The position numbers and the translations under genes are program-made. A DNA stretch of 30,152 nt, taken from NCBI GenBank assembly GCA_902497065.1, contig CABVDH010000022.1, positions 1 to 30,152 of the forward strand. Reading direction: 5' to 3'. Of this stretch, positions 8,055 to 16,366 are shown one piece after another. The stretch is from an uncultured Collinsella sp. (GTDB taxonomy: Bacteria > Actinomycetota > Coriobacteriia > Coriobacteriales > Coriobacteriaceae). The notes under the pieces are model-generated. The model did not search any database. It saw only the letters and a list, made by a program, of their open reading frames with translations, and was not told where the DNA came from. Positions within the stretch are counted from its first letter, which is position 1, and each line of letters starts with the position of its first letter.

Positions 8055-9095
8055 ATGTCTGAGCTCAACCCCGTCCGCATTGCCGTTATCGGCGCCGGCG
8101 CCATGGGCCGCAACCACATCCGCTTTGTCACCGAGGAGCCCGAGGCCGAGCTCGTCGCCATCGCCGACGCCTTTGAGGGCGCCCGCGCCACGGCCGAGGC
8201 CGCCGGCGTGCCGTTTTACACCGATCCCGCCCAGATGATGGACGAGGTCAAGCCCGAGGCCGTCATCATCGCCACCCCCAACGACCTGCACTTGGGCGTT
8301 GCTCGCGAGGCCGTAAAGCGCAACATCGTGCCGCTGGTCGAAAAGCCGATCTCCAACGATCTTGAGGATGCCCAGGCCTTCGCCGCCGAGGCCGAGACCG
8401 CCGGCGTGCCCGTGCTCGTGGGCCAGCACCGTCGCCACAACCCCTTCGTCAACAAGGCCAAGGAGATCATCGAGTCCGGCGAGCTGGGCAAGCTCACCGT
8501 GTCGAGCTTCCACTACATGATCTATAAGAATGACGAGTACTTCGATGTCGAGTGGCGCCGCAAGAAGGGTGCCGGCCCGATCCTGGTCAACCTGGTGCAC
8601 GACGTCGACCTGCTCCGCTACCTGCTGGGCGAGCCCGTTGCCGTCCAGGGCATGCAGTCCAGCGCCGCCCGCGGTTTTGAGACCGAGGACTCCGCCGTGG
8701 TCAACGTCCGTTTTGCCGATGGCGCGCTCGCAAGCATGACCATCTCCGACGCCACCGCCAGCCCCTGGAACTGGGAGGCCACCGCTCGCGAGGATCCGCA
8801 GTACCGCCCCTTCGACGCCGACGCCTACTTTATTGGCGGAACCTTGGGTGCCCTTTCGCTGCCCCGCCTGCACCAGTTCTCCTACGACGGAGCCTCCAAC
8901 TGGCACAAGCCGCTGCAGATGGAGATTCCGGCCGTCGACCCGGCGCTGCCGCACAAGATGCAGCTCAAGCACTTTGTGAAGGTCGTTCGCCGCGAGGTCG
9001 AGCCCGTCGTGACCCCCGCCGACAACGTTAAGACGCTCACGCTGCTTAACGCCATCAAGGAGGCCGCCGAGACCGGCCAGCTCGTCGAGCTGTAA
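8055..9095 (+). CDS. Gfo/Idh/MocA-family oxidoreductase
   Basis: A 346-residue dehydrogenase with an N-terminal Rossmann fold (IAVIGAGAMG at residues 9-18) and the family hallmark EKP in VEKPIS around residue 96. The C-terminal substrate domain carries VHDVDLLRYLLGEP, the conserved His-Asp segment involved in catalysis. Such enzymes use NAD(P) to oxidise or reduce sugars and inositols. The ATG has an excellent AAGGAG 5 nt upstream (8044-8049). It is the third gene of the LysR-controlled group, and two dehydrogenases plus a carrier suggest sequential oxidation or epimerisation of one substrate (inference). A hairpin in the preceding gap may lower its expression relative to the first two genes. 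Confidence 0.93.
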   Translation: MSELNPVRIAVIGAGAMGRNHIRFVTEEPEAELVAIADAFEGARATAEAAGVPFYTDPAQMMDEVKPEAVIIATPNDLHLGVAREAVKRNIVPLVEKPISNDLEDAQAFAAEAETAGVPVLVGQHRRHNPFVNKAKEIIESGELGKLTVSSFHYMIYKNDEYFDVEWRRKKGAGPILVNLVHDVDLLRYLLGEPVAVQGMQSSAARGFETEDSAVVNVRFADGALASMTISDATASPWNWEATAREDPQYRPFDADAYFIGGTLGALSLPRLHQFSYDGASNWHKPLQMEIPAVDPALPHKMQLKHFVKVVRREVEPVVTPADNVKTLTLLNAIKEAAETGQLVEL

Positions 9096-9168
9096 TGCCT
9101 TAAGAGCGGCCGCGGCAGAAACCCCATGCCGAACCCCTCGGTCCGCCACAAATATGCCCTTCTTCTTT

Positions 9169-9203
9169 GCCCCGCGAGCAGCCTCCTGCCCGCGGGGCTT
9201 TTT
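9169..9203 (+). terminator. Rho-independent terminator after the SDR-MFS-Gfo operon
   Basis: GCCCCGCG (9169-9176) pairs with CGCGGGGC (9191-9198), with a possible extra GCAG/CTGC pairing in the loop, followed by five T residues. It lies about 75 bp after the Gfo-type gene and closes the operon. Confidence 0.88.
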
Positions 9204-9265
9204 GCTACCTTAACGACGATTTTTCTGGGGCGGGGGCTATTTTGCACCTCGGCTTGATTCGTTCG

Positions 9266-9423
9266 CCACCAAATGGGCCTATCTACTACGTTTAACCGAT
9301 TACCCTCAACCATGCCGAATTTCGCGAAATTAAAACCGCAGGTAGACGGCTTGCCGATTTTCGGAAAACCGGGGGATGGTCGACCCATACGGTTCAAACG
9401 TAGTAGATAGGCCCCTTTCGTGG
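9266..9423. repeat. 158 bp imperfect palindromic element upstream of tex
   Basis: GGGCCTATCTACTACGTTT (9275-9293) is matched by its perfect 19 bp reverse complement at 9396-9414. Similarity extends outward (CCACCAAA against CCACGAAA) and inward (AACCG and a following CAACCAT/CGACCAT block). The element therefore looks like two diverged copies of a unit of about 65 bp in opposite orientation. It occupies much of the 411 bp gap between the Gfo-type gene and tex. It encodes nothing visible and could be a miniature inverted-repeat element or a large structured leader. Confidence 0.75.
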
Positions 9424-9429
9424 CGCAAC

Positions 9430-9448
9430 CCCAAAACAGTCTTTTGGG
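9430..9448 (+). promoter_or_regulatory. Short hairpin in the tex upstream region
   Basis: CCCAAAA (9430-9436) pairs with TTTTGGG (9442-9448) around the loop CAGTC. It lies 58 bp before the tex start, just after the large palindrome. No clear -35/-10 pair is visible nearby, so the tex promoter is not located. Confidence 0.3.
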
Positions 9449-9506
9449 ACGGGTGGTATCCTTGGTAGCCCTGTGCTGCAAACGCACCTTAAACGCAAGG
9501 AGTCCC

Positions 9507-11654
9507 ATGGATCTTATCGCCCAGCTCGCCCGCGAGCTCAACCTTAAGGCCGCCAACGTCGAGGCTGCCGTCAAGCTCATCGATGAGGGCAACACCATCC
9601 CCTTTATCTCGCGCTACCGCAAGGAAGCAACGGGCGGCATGGACGACGTCGCCCTGCGCGCGCTCGACGAGCGCCTGTCCTACCTGCGCAATCTTGAGCA
9701 GCGCAAAGAGGACGTCATTCTGCTCATCGACGCCCAGGGCAAGCTCACGCCCGAACTCGAACAGCAGATTCGCGAGGCCATGCAGCTCCAGCGTGTCGAG
9801 GACCTCTACAAGCCCTACCGCAAAAAGCGCATGACCCGCGCGCAAAAGGCCCGCGAGGCCGGCCTGGAGCCGCTCGCCAACATGATCATCATGCAGGCCT
9901 CGGCCAAGGGCAGCGCACTCGACGCCGCCGCGGCATACGTCAACGAGGAGGCTGGCTTCGACACGCCCGAGAAGGCGCTTGCCGGCGCCGCCGACATCGT
10001 GGCCGAGACGGTAGCCGAGGACCCCGAGAACGTCGCCGACCTGCGCGCCTTTACGCAAAACACCGCCGACGTCGTCGTCGAGGCCACCGACCCCGCCGAA
10101 AAGACTCCCTACGAGCCGTACTACAGCTATGATGAGCCGCTGCGCCGTATACCCAACCACCGCGTGCTGGCTATCGACCGCGGTGAGCGCGAGGGCAAGC
10201 TCCGCGTGCGCGTGAACGTCGACGGCGCCGCCGCCACGGCGCGCCTCGGCAGCCGCTGGCCCCGTCGCCAGGGCGTGTTCGCGCCCGTCTTTGACGCCGC
10301 TATCGCCGACGGCTACAAGCGCCTTATGGCTCCCTCGCTGGAGCGCGAGGCCCGCGCCAAACTCACCGTTCGCGCCCAGACCGAGGCCATCAACGTCTTT
10401 GCCAAGAATCTCGAGGGCCTGCTCTCGGCCCGCCCCGTCCGCGGCGCCCGCGTGCTCGCACTCGATCCGGGCTACCGCACCGGCTGCAAGGTCGCCGTCA
10501 TGGACGAGACCGGCAAGCTGCTCGACCACGGTGTGGTCTACCCCACCAAGCCGCGCCACGACGTCGCCGGCACCAAACGCGAGCTCGCCCGCCTCGTCAA
10601 AAAGGACGGTGTCAACACCATCGTCATCGGCAACGGCACCGCCAGCCGCGAGACCGAGGAAGTCGTCTCGGAGTTCATTGCCGAGCAGGCACCCGGACTG
10701 CGATACACCATCGTCAACGAGGCCGGCGCGTCGGTGTATTCCGCCTCCGAGCTCGCGAGCCAGGAGTATCCCGACCTGGATGTCACCGTGCGCGGCGCCA
10801 TGAGCTTAGGCCGCCGCCTGCAGGACCCGCTGGCAGAGCTCGTCAAGATTCCGCCCCAGTCCATCGGCGTGGGCCAATACCAGCACGACCTTGACCAGGC
10901 CGAGCTCTCGCTCACCCTGGGCCACGTGGTGGAGGACGTCGTCAACCGCGTGGGCGTCGACGTGAACACCGCGAGCGCAAGCCTGCTGGGATACGTATCG
11001 GGCATTACGCCGAGCGTGGCCAAGAACATCGTGGCCTACCGCGAGGAAAACGGCGCCTTTACCGATCGCCGCCAGCTCAAGAAGGTCCCCAAACTGGGGC
11101 CCAAGGCATACCTCAACGCCGCGGGCTTCCTGCGCATCAGCGGCGGTAAGAACCCGCTCGACGCGACGAGCGTCCACCCCGAAAGCTACGAGGTGGCCAC
11201 GGCCGTCCTGGAGCGCGCCGGCGTTGCCGCCAGCGAACTCAGCCGTGGCGGCGTACCCGATATCGAGCGCCGCCTGGGCAGTATCTCGGCGCTGGCAAGC
11301 GACCTGGACTGCGGCACCCTCACGCTCATCGACATCGTCAACGAGCTCAAGAAGCCCGGCCGCGACCCGCGCGACGACGCGCCCGAGGTGGTCTTTAGCC
11401 GCTCGGCACTTTCCATCGATGACCTGGAGCCCGGCATGGAGCTCAAGGGCACGGTGCGCAACGTTGTGGACTTTGGCGCCTTCGTCGACGTGGGCGTGCA
11501 CCAGGACGGCCTCGTACACATCTCCAAGCTGGCCAACCGCTTCGTCAAGCACCCGAGCGACGTGGTACGCGTCGGCGACACGGTAAAGGTGTGGGTAGAG
11601 AAGGTCGACCGCGACCGCAAGAAAATCTCGCTCACCATGGTGCAGGGCAAATAA
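9507..11654 (+). CDS. tex: Tex-family RNA-binding transcription accessory protein
   Basis: A 715-residue Tex protein of normal family length. It has the N-terminal Tex helical region with NTIPFISRYRKEATGGMDD near residues 25-50, a YqgF/RNase H-like domain beginning ALDPGYRTGCKVAV near 315, a helix-hairpin-helix segment (NTASASLLGYVSGI through KVPKLGPKAY, about 485-541) and a C-terminal S1 domain (about 640-713, GTVRNVVDFGAFVDVG). Tex binds nucleic acid and affects transcription and stress survival. The ATG at 9507 is chosen because AAGGAG (9497-9502) sits 4 nt upstream; the frame is open a further 29 codons upstream, but that stretch does not resemble the family. It is a single-gene unit bounded by hairpins. 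Confidence 0.96.
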   Translation: MDLIAQLARELNLKAANVEAAVKLIDEGNTIPFISRYRKEATGGMDDVALRALDERLSYLRNLEQRKEDVILLIDAQGKLTPELEQQIREAMQLQRVEDLYKPYRKKRMTRAQKAREAGLEPLANMIIMQASAKGSALDAAAAYVNEEAGFDTPEKALAGAADIVAETVAEDPENVADLRAFTQNTADVVVEATDPAEKTPYEPYYSYDEPLRRIPNHRVLAIDRGEREGKLRVRVNVDGAAATARLGSRWPRRQGVFAPVFDAAIADGYKRLMAPSLEREARAKLTVRAQTEAINVFAKNLEGLLSARPVRGARVLALDPGYRTGCKVAVMDETGKLLDHGVVYPTKPRHDVAGTKRELARLVKKDGVNTIVIGNGTASRETEEVVSEFIAEQAPGLRYTIVNEAGASVYSASELASQEYPDLDVTVRGAMSLGRRLQDPLAELVKIPPQSIGVGQYQHDLDQAELSLTLGHVVEDVVNRVGVDVNTASASLLGYVSGITPSVAKNIVAYREENGAFTDRRQLKKVPKLGPKAYLNAAGFLRISGGKNPLDATSVHPESYEVATAVLERAGVAASELSRGGVPDIERRLGSISALASDLDCGTLTLIDIVNELKKPGRDPRDDAPEVVFSRSALSIDDLEPGMELKGTVRNVVDFGAFVDVGVHQDGLVHISKLANRFVKHPSDVVRVGDTVKVWVEKVDRDRKKISLTMVQGK

Positions 11655-11665
11655 TCCGGCATGAA

Positions 11666-11701
11666 AATCGGACAAACAAGCCCAGGCCCGTTTGTCCGAT
11701 T
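11666..11701. terminator. Hairpin after tex
   Basis: AATCGGACAAAC (11666-11677) pairs perfectly with GTTTGTCCGATT (11690-11701) across a 12 nt loop, starting 11 bp after the tex stop. No long T run follows. It is a likely 3' end structure for tex. Confidence 0.65.
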
Positions 11702-11730
11702 AACAGGCACATCTCCGTACACACCACAAC

Positions 11731-11762
11731 AAAAAGGTGCCGCCCATCAAAGAGGCGGCACC
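11731..11762 (-). terminator. Rho-independent terminator for the transaldolase-family gene
   Basis: Read on the minus strand, GGTGCCGCC pairs with GGCGGCACC (arms at 11736-11744 and 11754-11762, 9 bp perfect), followed by five T residues (11735-11731). It ends the convergent minus-strand gene at 11913-12617. Confidence 0.85.
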
Positions 11763-11790
11763 AACAAAGTCTCATTCAGCTCAGAACCTA

Positions 11791-11881
11791 CCGGCAAGCT
11801 CGTGCCGGCAGCCCCGGCCTTTCCTTTGCCTAGCGCGACCCCCGCGAAGCGCGTGAGCGGTAGGGAAAGGAAAAGCCGGGG
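11791..11881. repeat. Nested inverted repeats between tex and the transaldolase-family gene
   Basis: CCGGCA/TGCCGG (11791-11796 and 11803-11808) forms a small hairpin. Beside it a long imperfect one pairs the C-rich block from 11812 (CCCCGGC, TTCCTTT, GCCTA) with the block ending at 11881 (TAGGG, AAAGGAA, GCCGGGG). It lies in the 3' untranslated region of the minus-strand gene, upstream of its terminator. Function unknown; possibly an RNA stabiliser or an old palindromic insertion. Confidence 0.55.
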
Positions 11882-11912
11882 CGAACAACCCGCGGCGTAG
11901 CCAGTGTTCGCG

Positions 11913-12617
11913 TTACGGCAGGATATGGAAACCGAGCGCCGCGATATCCTTGGCAAAGCCGCGGACGGTGTCGAGCGAGACCTCGTACGGGTCACGGCCG
12001 ATGTTCTTGCGCTTGGCCAGGATGCCGTTGGGCACCGTGATGATCTGGCAACCGCAGGCCTCGGCCTGGTAAATGTTGATGAGCTCGCGCGTGGACGCCC
12101 ACAGGACCTCACAGTTGGGCTTGATGGCGGCCTTCTTGACCGACTCCGTCATAAACGGAATGGGGTCGACGCCGGTGTCGGCGATGCGGCCGGCAAAGAG
12201 CGAGATGATGGACGGCGTCTCGGTGTCAACGGCCTCGACCATCTCGTCAACCTGCTTAGGCGTAAAGATGGTGGTGACGTTGACCTTGATGCCGTCGGCC
12301 GACAGCTTGCGCACCAGCTCGGCGGTGGACTCGCCCTTGGTGGTCACGCACGGAATCTTGACGTAGACGTTCTCGGCCCAGGTAGCGATCTCGCGCGCCT
12401 CGACCTCCATGGTCTCGACGTCATCGGCAAAGACCTCAAACGAGACGGACACATCGGTGATGTGGGTCAGGACCTCCTTGGCAAACGCGCGGTAATCCGT
12501 CACGCCGCCCTTCTTCATAAGGGACGGGTTGGTCGTGAAACCCTGAACGTTGCCGTTCTCGTACATGTCGAGCATGCCCTCGAGGTTTGCACCGTCAGCG
12601 AACACCTTGATTGCCAT
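11913..12617 (-). CDS. Transaldolase-family protein (small TalC/FSA type)
   Basis: A 234-residue aldolase of the small transaldolase/fructose-6-phosphate aldolase group. FADGAN at residues 6-11 (DTAN in most relatives) supplies the conserved Asp8, GFTTNPSLM follows at 26-34, and K87 in VYVKIPC is the Schiff-base lysine. It either transfers dihydroxyacetone units in the pentose phosphate pathway or cleaves fructose 6-phosphate; sequence alone does not decide between them. The start is set at 12617 because AAAGGA lies about 9 nt upstream; an ATG 8 codons earlier would place that ribosome binding site inside the gene. It is probably a single-gene transcript, with a weak promoter at 12654-12682 and a terminator at 11731-11762. 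Confidence 0.9.
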   Translation of the reverse strand: MAIKVFADGANLEGMLDMYENGNVQGFTTNPSLMKKGGVTDYRAFAKEVLTHITDVSVSFEVFADDVETMEVEAREIATWAENVYVKIPCVTTKGESTAELVRKLSADGIKVNVTTIFTPKQVDEMVEAVDTETPSIISLFAGRIADTGVDPIPFMTESVKKAAIKPNCEVLWASTRELINIYQAEACGCQIITVPNGILAKRKNIGRDPYEVSLDTVRGFAKDIAALGFHILP

Positions 12618-12653
12618 CTGCCTGATTCCTTTCGCTTGCACATGGGCGTTAAA

Positions 12654-12682
12654 CTGCTAAACACTTTACCTACGTTTATCAA
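12654..12682 (-). promoter_or_regulatory. Weak promoter candidate for the transaldolase-family gene
   Basis: On the minus strand TTGATA (12682-12677, five of six to consensus) is followed after 17 bp by TAGCAG (12659-12654), a poor -10. A matching TTGATAAA occurs at 12742-12749 as the inverted partner of TTTATCAA at 12675-12682, which could be an operator pair. Both readings are tentative. Confidence 0.3.
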
Positions 12683-12810
12683 GGCGTGAGCTGCGGTTTT
12701 TTATCTTCTCGGCGAACGGTATAAACACCTCAGTGTTTGGATTGATAAATCGATTGAGCATGCAAAAGCGAAGAGTCGCAGTTTGAGCAAACGTCAGAAC
12801 GCGGGATTCA

Positions 12811-13638
12811 TTAGATGAGGCCGAAATGCTGCATCGCTGTGACGGTGCCGTCGTGTGCGACATCGTCGGTCACGTAGTCGGCGACCGCCTTGACCTCAGG
12901 CATGGCGTTGCCCATGGCGACAGCCGTCTCGACCGCAGCGAGCATGCCCAGGTCGTTGCCGGAATCACCAAAGCCAAAGGTGCGCGCGTTGCCGGTGCGA
13001 CCCAGGTATTCCAGCGCTCGCGCCACGCCCACGCCCTTGTCGATGCCCTTGGGGCTCAGCTCGCGATTCTGGCCACCGGTGTTGCACAGCTCAAACTCGC
13101 GATCGATAAAGCCGTCATCGTTGGCTACGCGAGCCAAACTGGGCACATTGAGGCATACCTTGCCCACGCGCAGACTGCCGTCGACGCGCATTTCCTCGGC
13201 GCTGTGCACCACAGAAGTGCCGATCAGAGACGACTGCTCAACGCCCGCGGGTTCCAAGGCAAAAGTAGCCACGTTGGTCTCGAAAAAGGCCTCAATCCCT
13301 GCCGCGGCCATACGGCGTGCAAGCTCCTCGACAATGTCCTCGTCAAAGCAGTCCTCGTGTACCACGCGGCCCTCGACCTCGAGTGTCGCTCCCGCCATGG
13401 CAACGACACCCGCAGGCTCCAAAGCACGCAGACCATCGGCAATCAGCCACAAGGGACGACCCGTGCAGATAAATGCCTGGTGACCCGCATTGCGCAGGCG
13501 ATGAAACGCCTCGATCACCGCCTGCGAGGGGCGAACCGCCGAAAAGTCCTTGTCGGTCATGTTGTCGGGATCGAACGACGTCAGCGTGCCGTCCACGTCA
13601 AAAAAGAGCACGGCAGAATCGGGGCACGCATCAATCAT
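12811..13638 (-). CDS. Cof-type HAD-superfamily phosphatase
   Basis: A 275-residue haloacid dehalogenase-type hydrolase of the IIB (Cof) group. The motif I aspartates are D14 and D16 (FFDVDGT), motif II is ICTGRP, motif III lysine lies in SPKGIDKG, and motif IV is FGDSGNDLGML near the C-terminus. A large cap domain lies between motifs II and III. Such enzymes remove phosphate from sugar phosphates or similar metabolites in the cytoplasm. The start at 13638 has AAAGGAA (13644-13650) 5 nt upstream; an earlier in-frame ATG at 13674 lacks one. It is divergent from the rRNA methyltransferase gene, with only 75 bp between them, and on the same strand as the transaldolase-family gene 193 bp downstream. 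Confidence 0.93.
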   Translation of the reverse strand: MIDACPDSAVLFFDVDGTLTSFDPDNMTDKDFSAVRPSQAVIEAFHRLRNAGHQAFICTGRPLWLIADGLRALEPAGVVAMAGATLEVEGRVVHEDCFDEDIVEELARRMAAAGIEAFFETNVATFALEPAGVEQSSLIGTSVVHSAEEMRVDGSLRVGKVCLNVPSLARVANDDGFIDREFELCNTGGQNRELSPKGIDKGVGVARALEYLGRTGNARTFGFGDSGNDLGMLAAVETAVAMGNAMPEVKAVADYVTDDVAHDGTVTAMQHFGLI

Positions 13639-13680
13639 ATGGGTTCCTTTCGGGGGCGAGAGTAAACGAAGCATCCATCA

Positions 13681-13686
13681 TATAAT
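13681..13686 (+). promoter_or_regulatory. -10 box of the rlmKL-type gene
   Basis: A perfect TATAAT lies 27 bp upstream of the methyltransferase start codon, implying a leader of about 20 nt. No good -35 box is visible 17 bp upstream. The overlapping reverse-strand TATGAT (13682-13677) could serve the divergent HAD gene, so the two promoters may compete. Confidence 0.55.
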
Positions 13687-13713
13687 GGAGCGACGCAACC
13701 AGAGAGGTCACCC

Positions 13714-16272
13714 ATGGAATTTTACGCAAGCTGCCCCGAGGGCTTTGAGTCCGCACTCGCCGATGAGCTTAAACGCCTCGGGCTTTCGCATGTTCGCCGG
13801 CTGAAGGGCCGCGCCACGTTTGAGGGCGAGCTCGAAGAAGGCTACCGCGCCTGTCTGTGGTCGCGTCTGGCGAGCCGCGTGTTTGCGGTGCTCGGGCGCT
13901 TTGAGGCGCAGGACGCCGACGAGCTGTACGATAGCGTTTACGACATCGCCTGGGAGAACATCGTCCGCCCCGGCGCCACCATTGCCATCACCGCCCGCGG
14001 CGTGACCGAGCAGCTGCGCAACACGCGTTTCTCGGCCCTGCGCGCCAAAGACGCGCTGTGCGACCGCCTGGCCGAGACCACGGGCCGTCGCGCCGATGTC
14101 GATGCCGCCGACCCCGATGTTCACCTACTGCTTTCGCTGCGCCAGCGCCGCGCGAGCATAAGCCTAGACCTTTCGGGCGACCCGCTGTTCAAACGCCTGC
14201 CGCCCGCAGCGACCCGCGCCGGCGAGGGCGCGCACGTGCTGCGCCCCGACTACGCCGCCCTGGTGCTGGCGCAGGTCGGCTGGACCGCGCTATGCGAGCG
14301 CGAGCTGACGGCCGACGATTACGAAAATGAAGCCCTTCCCACGCTGATCGATGCCTCGTGCGCCGGCGGCGGCCTGCTGCTGGAAGCCGTGAACATTCTG
14401 ACCGACCGCGCCCCGGGCGCCGCACGCGAGCGCTGGGGCTTTGAGGGCTGGCAGCTGCACAACGCCGCTCTGTGGGAGCAGCTGCTTGCCGAGGCGCGCG
14501 AGCGCGAGGCGGCAGCGCGCGAACGCCAGGCGCGCATCGTGGCCGCAGACATCGACCCCGCCGCTCGCAAGACCGCCGAGCGCATGGTCAAGAGCGCTGG
14601 CTACAAGCGTTTTGTCGACTTTTGCGCCGCCAAGCCCGCCACCGTGCTGGACCATGCGGGCGCCGTCGCCGGTGCCGCCGTGGTCGCAGACACCACCGAG
14701 ACCCCGCTTTCGCTCATGCACGACGCCATGACGCTGGTCGGCGAGCTGCGCCGCGCGCCCGAGCTTTCCGCGGCGCCGGTCGCTGCGCTCACCCGCGATG
14801 GCCTTATGGCCCGCGCGCTCCATGCCGAGCCCGCGCGCTCCATCGCCGTCATGCCCAATAACGAGGAGGCGGCTCTTGAGGTTTGGCACTCGCTCGACCA
14901 CGCCGCCGCGGCATTCGAGGCTGCGACCAGCATAAACGCCGAGGAACAGTCCACGGACGTCGAAGACGAAGCCGCCGCTTCCTCCATGCCCGAACCTGCC
15001 GCCACGCTCGACTTGGGCGACGGCAAGCCGCTGCCCGTGCTCATCCCCGGGTCCGAGCAGTTCGCCAACCGCCTGCGCAAGAACGCGCGCCTGCGCCGCA
15101 AGTGGGCCAAGCGCGAGGGCGTAAGCTGCTACCGCGTCTACGATGCCGACCTGCCCGACTACTCCGCCGCCATCGACCTGTACGAGGGTTGCCCGCAGAC
15201 GCCGGGCCGCTGGCTCGTCATCGCCGAATACGCCGCGCCCAAGACCATCGACCCCGCGCTAGCCCAGGCCCGCATGCTCGACATTCTGGCCATCGCGCCG
15301 CGCATCCTTGATGTTCCGGCCGAGCATGTGCACGCCAAGGCCCGCATGCGTTCGCGCGGCGGCTCGCAGTACGGCAAGCAGGGCGCCGGCAAGGGCGGCT
15401 CGGGCGAGCGCGCCAATATCGCACGCCGTCGTCTGCCACTCATCGAAGAGGGCGGCCTTACCTTTGCCGTCAACTTTGACGACTATCTGGATGTGGGCAT
15501 CTTCCTGGATCACCGCGTCACCCGCAACCTAGTGCGCGAGCACGCCAAGCAGGCGCGCCGCTTCCTCAACCTGTTTGCCTACACTGGCACTGCCACCTGC
15601 TACGCGGCCGATGGCGGCGTCGAGGAGACCGTGACGGTCGACCTTTCCAACACCTACCTGGACTGGGCCGAGCGCAATATGCGCCAGAACGGCTTTGTTG
15701 GTCCGCAGCATCATTTTGTGCGCGACGACGTGCTCGCCTGGATTCGCGACCAGCGCCAGACGCGCAACCGCTGGGACCTGATCTTTGTCGACCCGCCCAC
15801 GTTTTCGAACTCGTCCAAGATGGGCCGCCGCACCTGGGATGTCCAGCGCGACCATGTTGAGCTTTTGGCCGGCGTATCGCGCCTGCTCGCACAGGGCGGC
15901 CACGCCATCTTTAGCTGCAACCTGCGCGGCTTCCGCCCCGAGGCGCGCAAGCTCGCGCGCGCGGGCGTGGTGCTGGAGGACATTACGGCACAGACCATCC
16001 CCGAGGACTTCGCGCGCAACCAGAAGGTGCACCACTGCTATATCGTGCGCCGCCTGCCCATCGAGGACGCCATGGCCGAGGTCGGCTTTAGCGCCGAGGA
16101 AATTGCCGAGCGCGTCGAGGAGCTGCGTAACCCCGAGGCCCGTAAGCCTCGCGCGGCAGTGCCCGCGCACGTGCAGACCGGCAACGGCAAGTCCAACTTT
16201 GCTGGCAAGCCCTCCCCCGCCGGCAAGTCCAAAAAGAAGAAGTTCTACGCCAGCAAGCCCAAGGGCAAATAA
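13714..16272 (+). CDS. rlmL: RlmKL-type bifunctional 23S rRNA methyltransferase
   Basis: An 852-residue relative of RlmKL (about 700 residues in E. coli), which methylates G2445 (N-terminal RlmL half) and G2069 (C-terminal RlmK half) of 23S rRNA. A THUMP-like region precedes the first methyltransferase fold. The second fold is intact: FLNLFAYTGTATCYA binds S-adenosylmethionine and DPPTFSNS starts at D693. The first fold is abnormal: motif I reads DASCAGGG from D213 instead of the usual DPxCGSGT, and I find no NPPY catalytic motif. About 50 low-complexity acidic residues (around 405-440) join the halves, and the tail is Lys-rich (KSKKKK). The RlmK activity is likely; the RlmL activity is doubtful. 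The ATG has AGAGAGG upstream. Confidence 0.9.
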   Translation: MEFYASCPEGFESALADELKRLGLSHVRRLKGRATFEGELEEGYRACLWSRLASRVFAVLGRFEAQDADELYDSVYDIAWENIVRPGATIAITARGVTEQLRNTRFSALRAKDALCDRLAETTGRRADVDAADPDVHLLLSLRQRRASISLDLSGDPLFKRLPPAATRAGEGAHVLRPDYAALVLAQVGWTALCERELTADDYENEALPTLIDASCAGGGLLLEAVNILTDRAPGAARERWGFEGWQLHNAALWEQLLAEAREREAAARERQARIVAADIDPAARKTAERMVKSAGYKRFVDFCAAKPATVLDHAGAVAGAAVVADTTETPLSLMHDAMTLVGELRRAPELSAAPVAALTRDGLMARALHAEPARSIAVMPNNEEAALEVWHSLDHAAAAFEAATSINAEEQSTDVEDEAAASSMPEPAATLDLGDGKPLPVLIPGSEQFANRLRKNARLRRKWAKREGVSCYRVYDADLPDYSAAIDLYEGCPQTPGRWLVIAEYAAPKTIDPALAQARMLDILAIAPRILDVPAEHVHAKARMRSRGGSQYGKQGAGKGGSGERANIARRRLPLIEEGGLTFAVNFDDYLDVGIFLDHRVTRNLVREHAKQARRFLNLFAYTGTATCYAADGGVEETVTVDLSNTYLDWAERNMRQNGFVGPQHHFVRDDVLAWIRDQRQTRNRWDLIFVDPPTFSNSSKMGRRTWDVQRDHVELLAGVSRLLAQGGHAIFSCNLRGFRPEARKLARAGVVLEDITAQTIPEDFARNQKVHHCYIVRRLPIEDAMAEVGFSAEEIAERVEELRNPEARKPRAAVPAHVQTGNGKSNFAGKPSPAGKSKKKKFYASKPKGK

Positions 16273-16275
16273 CAA

Positions 16276-16342
16276 AGTTGCGGTGGAATACGGACTGTTT
16301 TGCCTGGAATTAGGCAAATTTAGACCGTATTTCACCGCAACT
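16276..16342. terminator. Two-tier hairpin between convergent genes
   Basis: An outer 18 bp stem (16276-16293 with 16325-16342, one mismatch; arms begin AGTTGCGG and end CCGCAACT) encloses an inner 7 bp stem TTTGCCT/AGGCAAA (16299-16305 and 16312-16318). It sits between the convergent methyltransferase and kdpE-like genes and probably ends both transcripts. Confidence 0.75.
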
Positions 16343-16366
16343 CATATTGGGATGGCGGATGCCGAC

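Noticed and set aside
5616..9149. Open reading frame of 1177 codons on the minus strand, antisense to the SDR, MFS and Gfo-type genes
   Set aside because: It mirrors three well-supported genes in a GC-rich stretch where antisense frames stay open by codon bias; the translation is low complexity (Gly, His, Asp, Val) and has no family features. The same applies to long antisense frames at 619-2031, 2393-4579 and 9489-10559.
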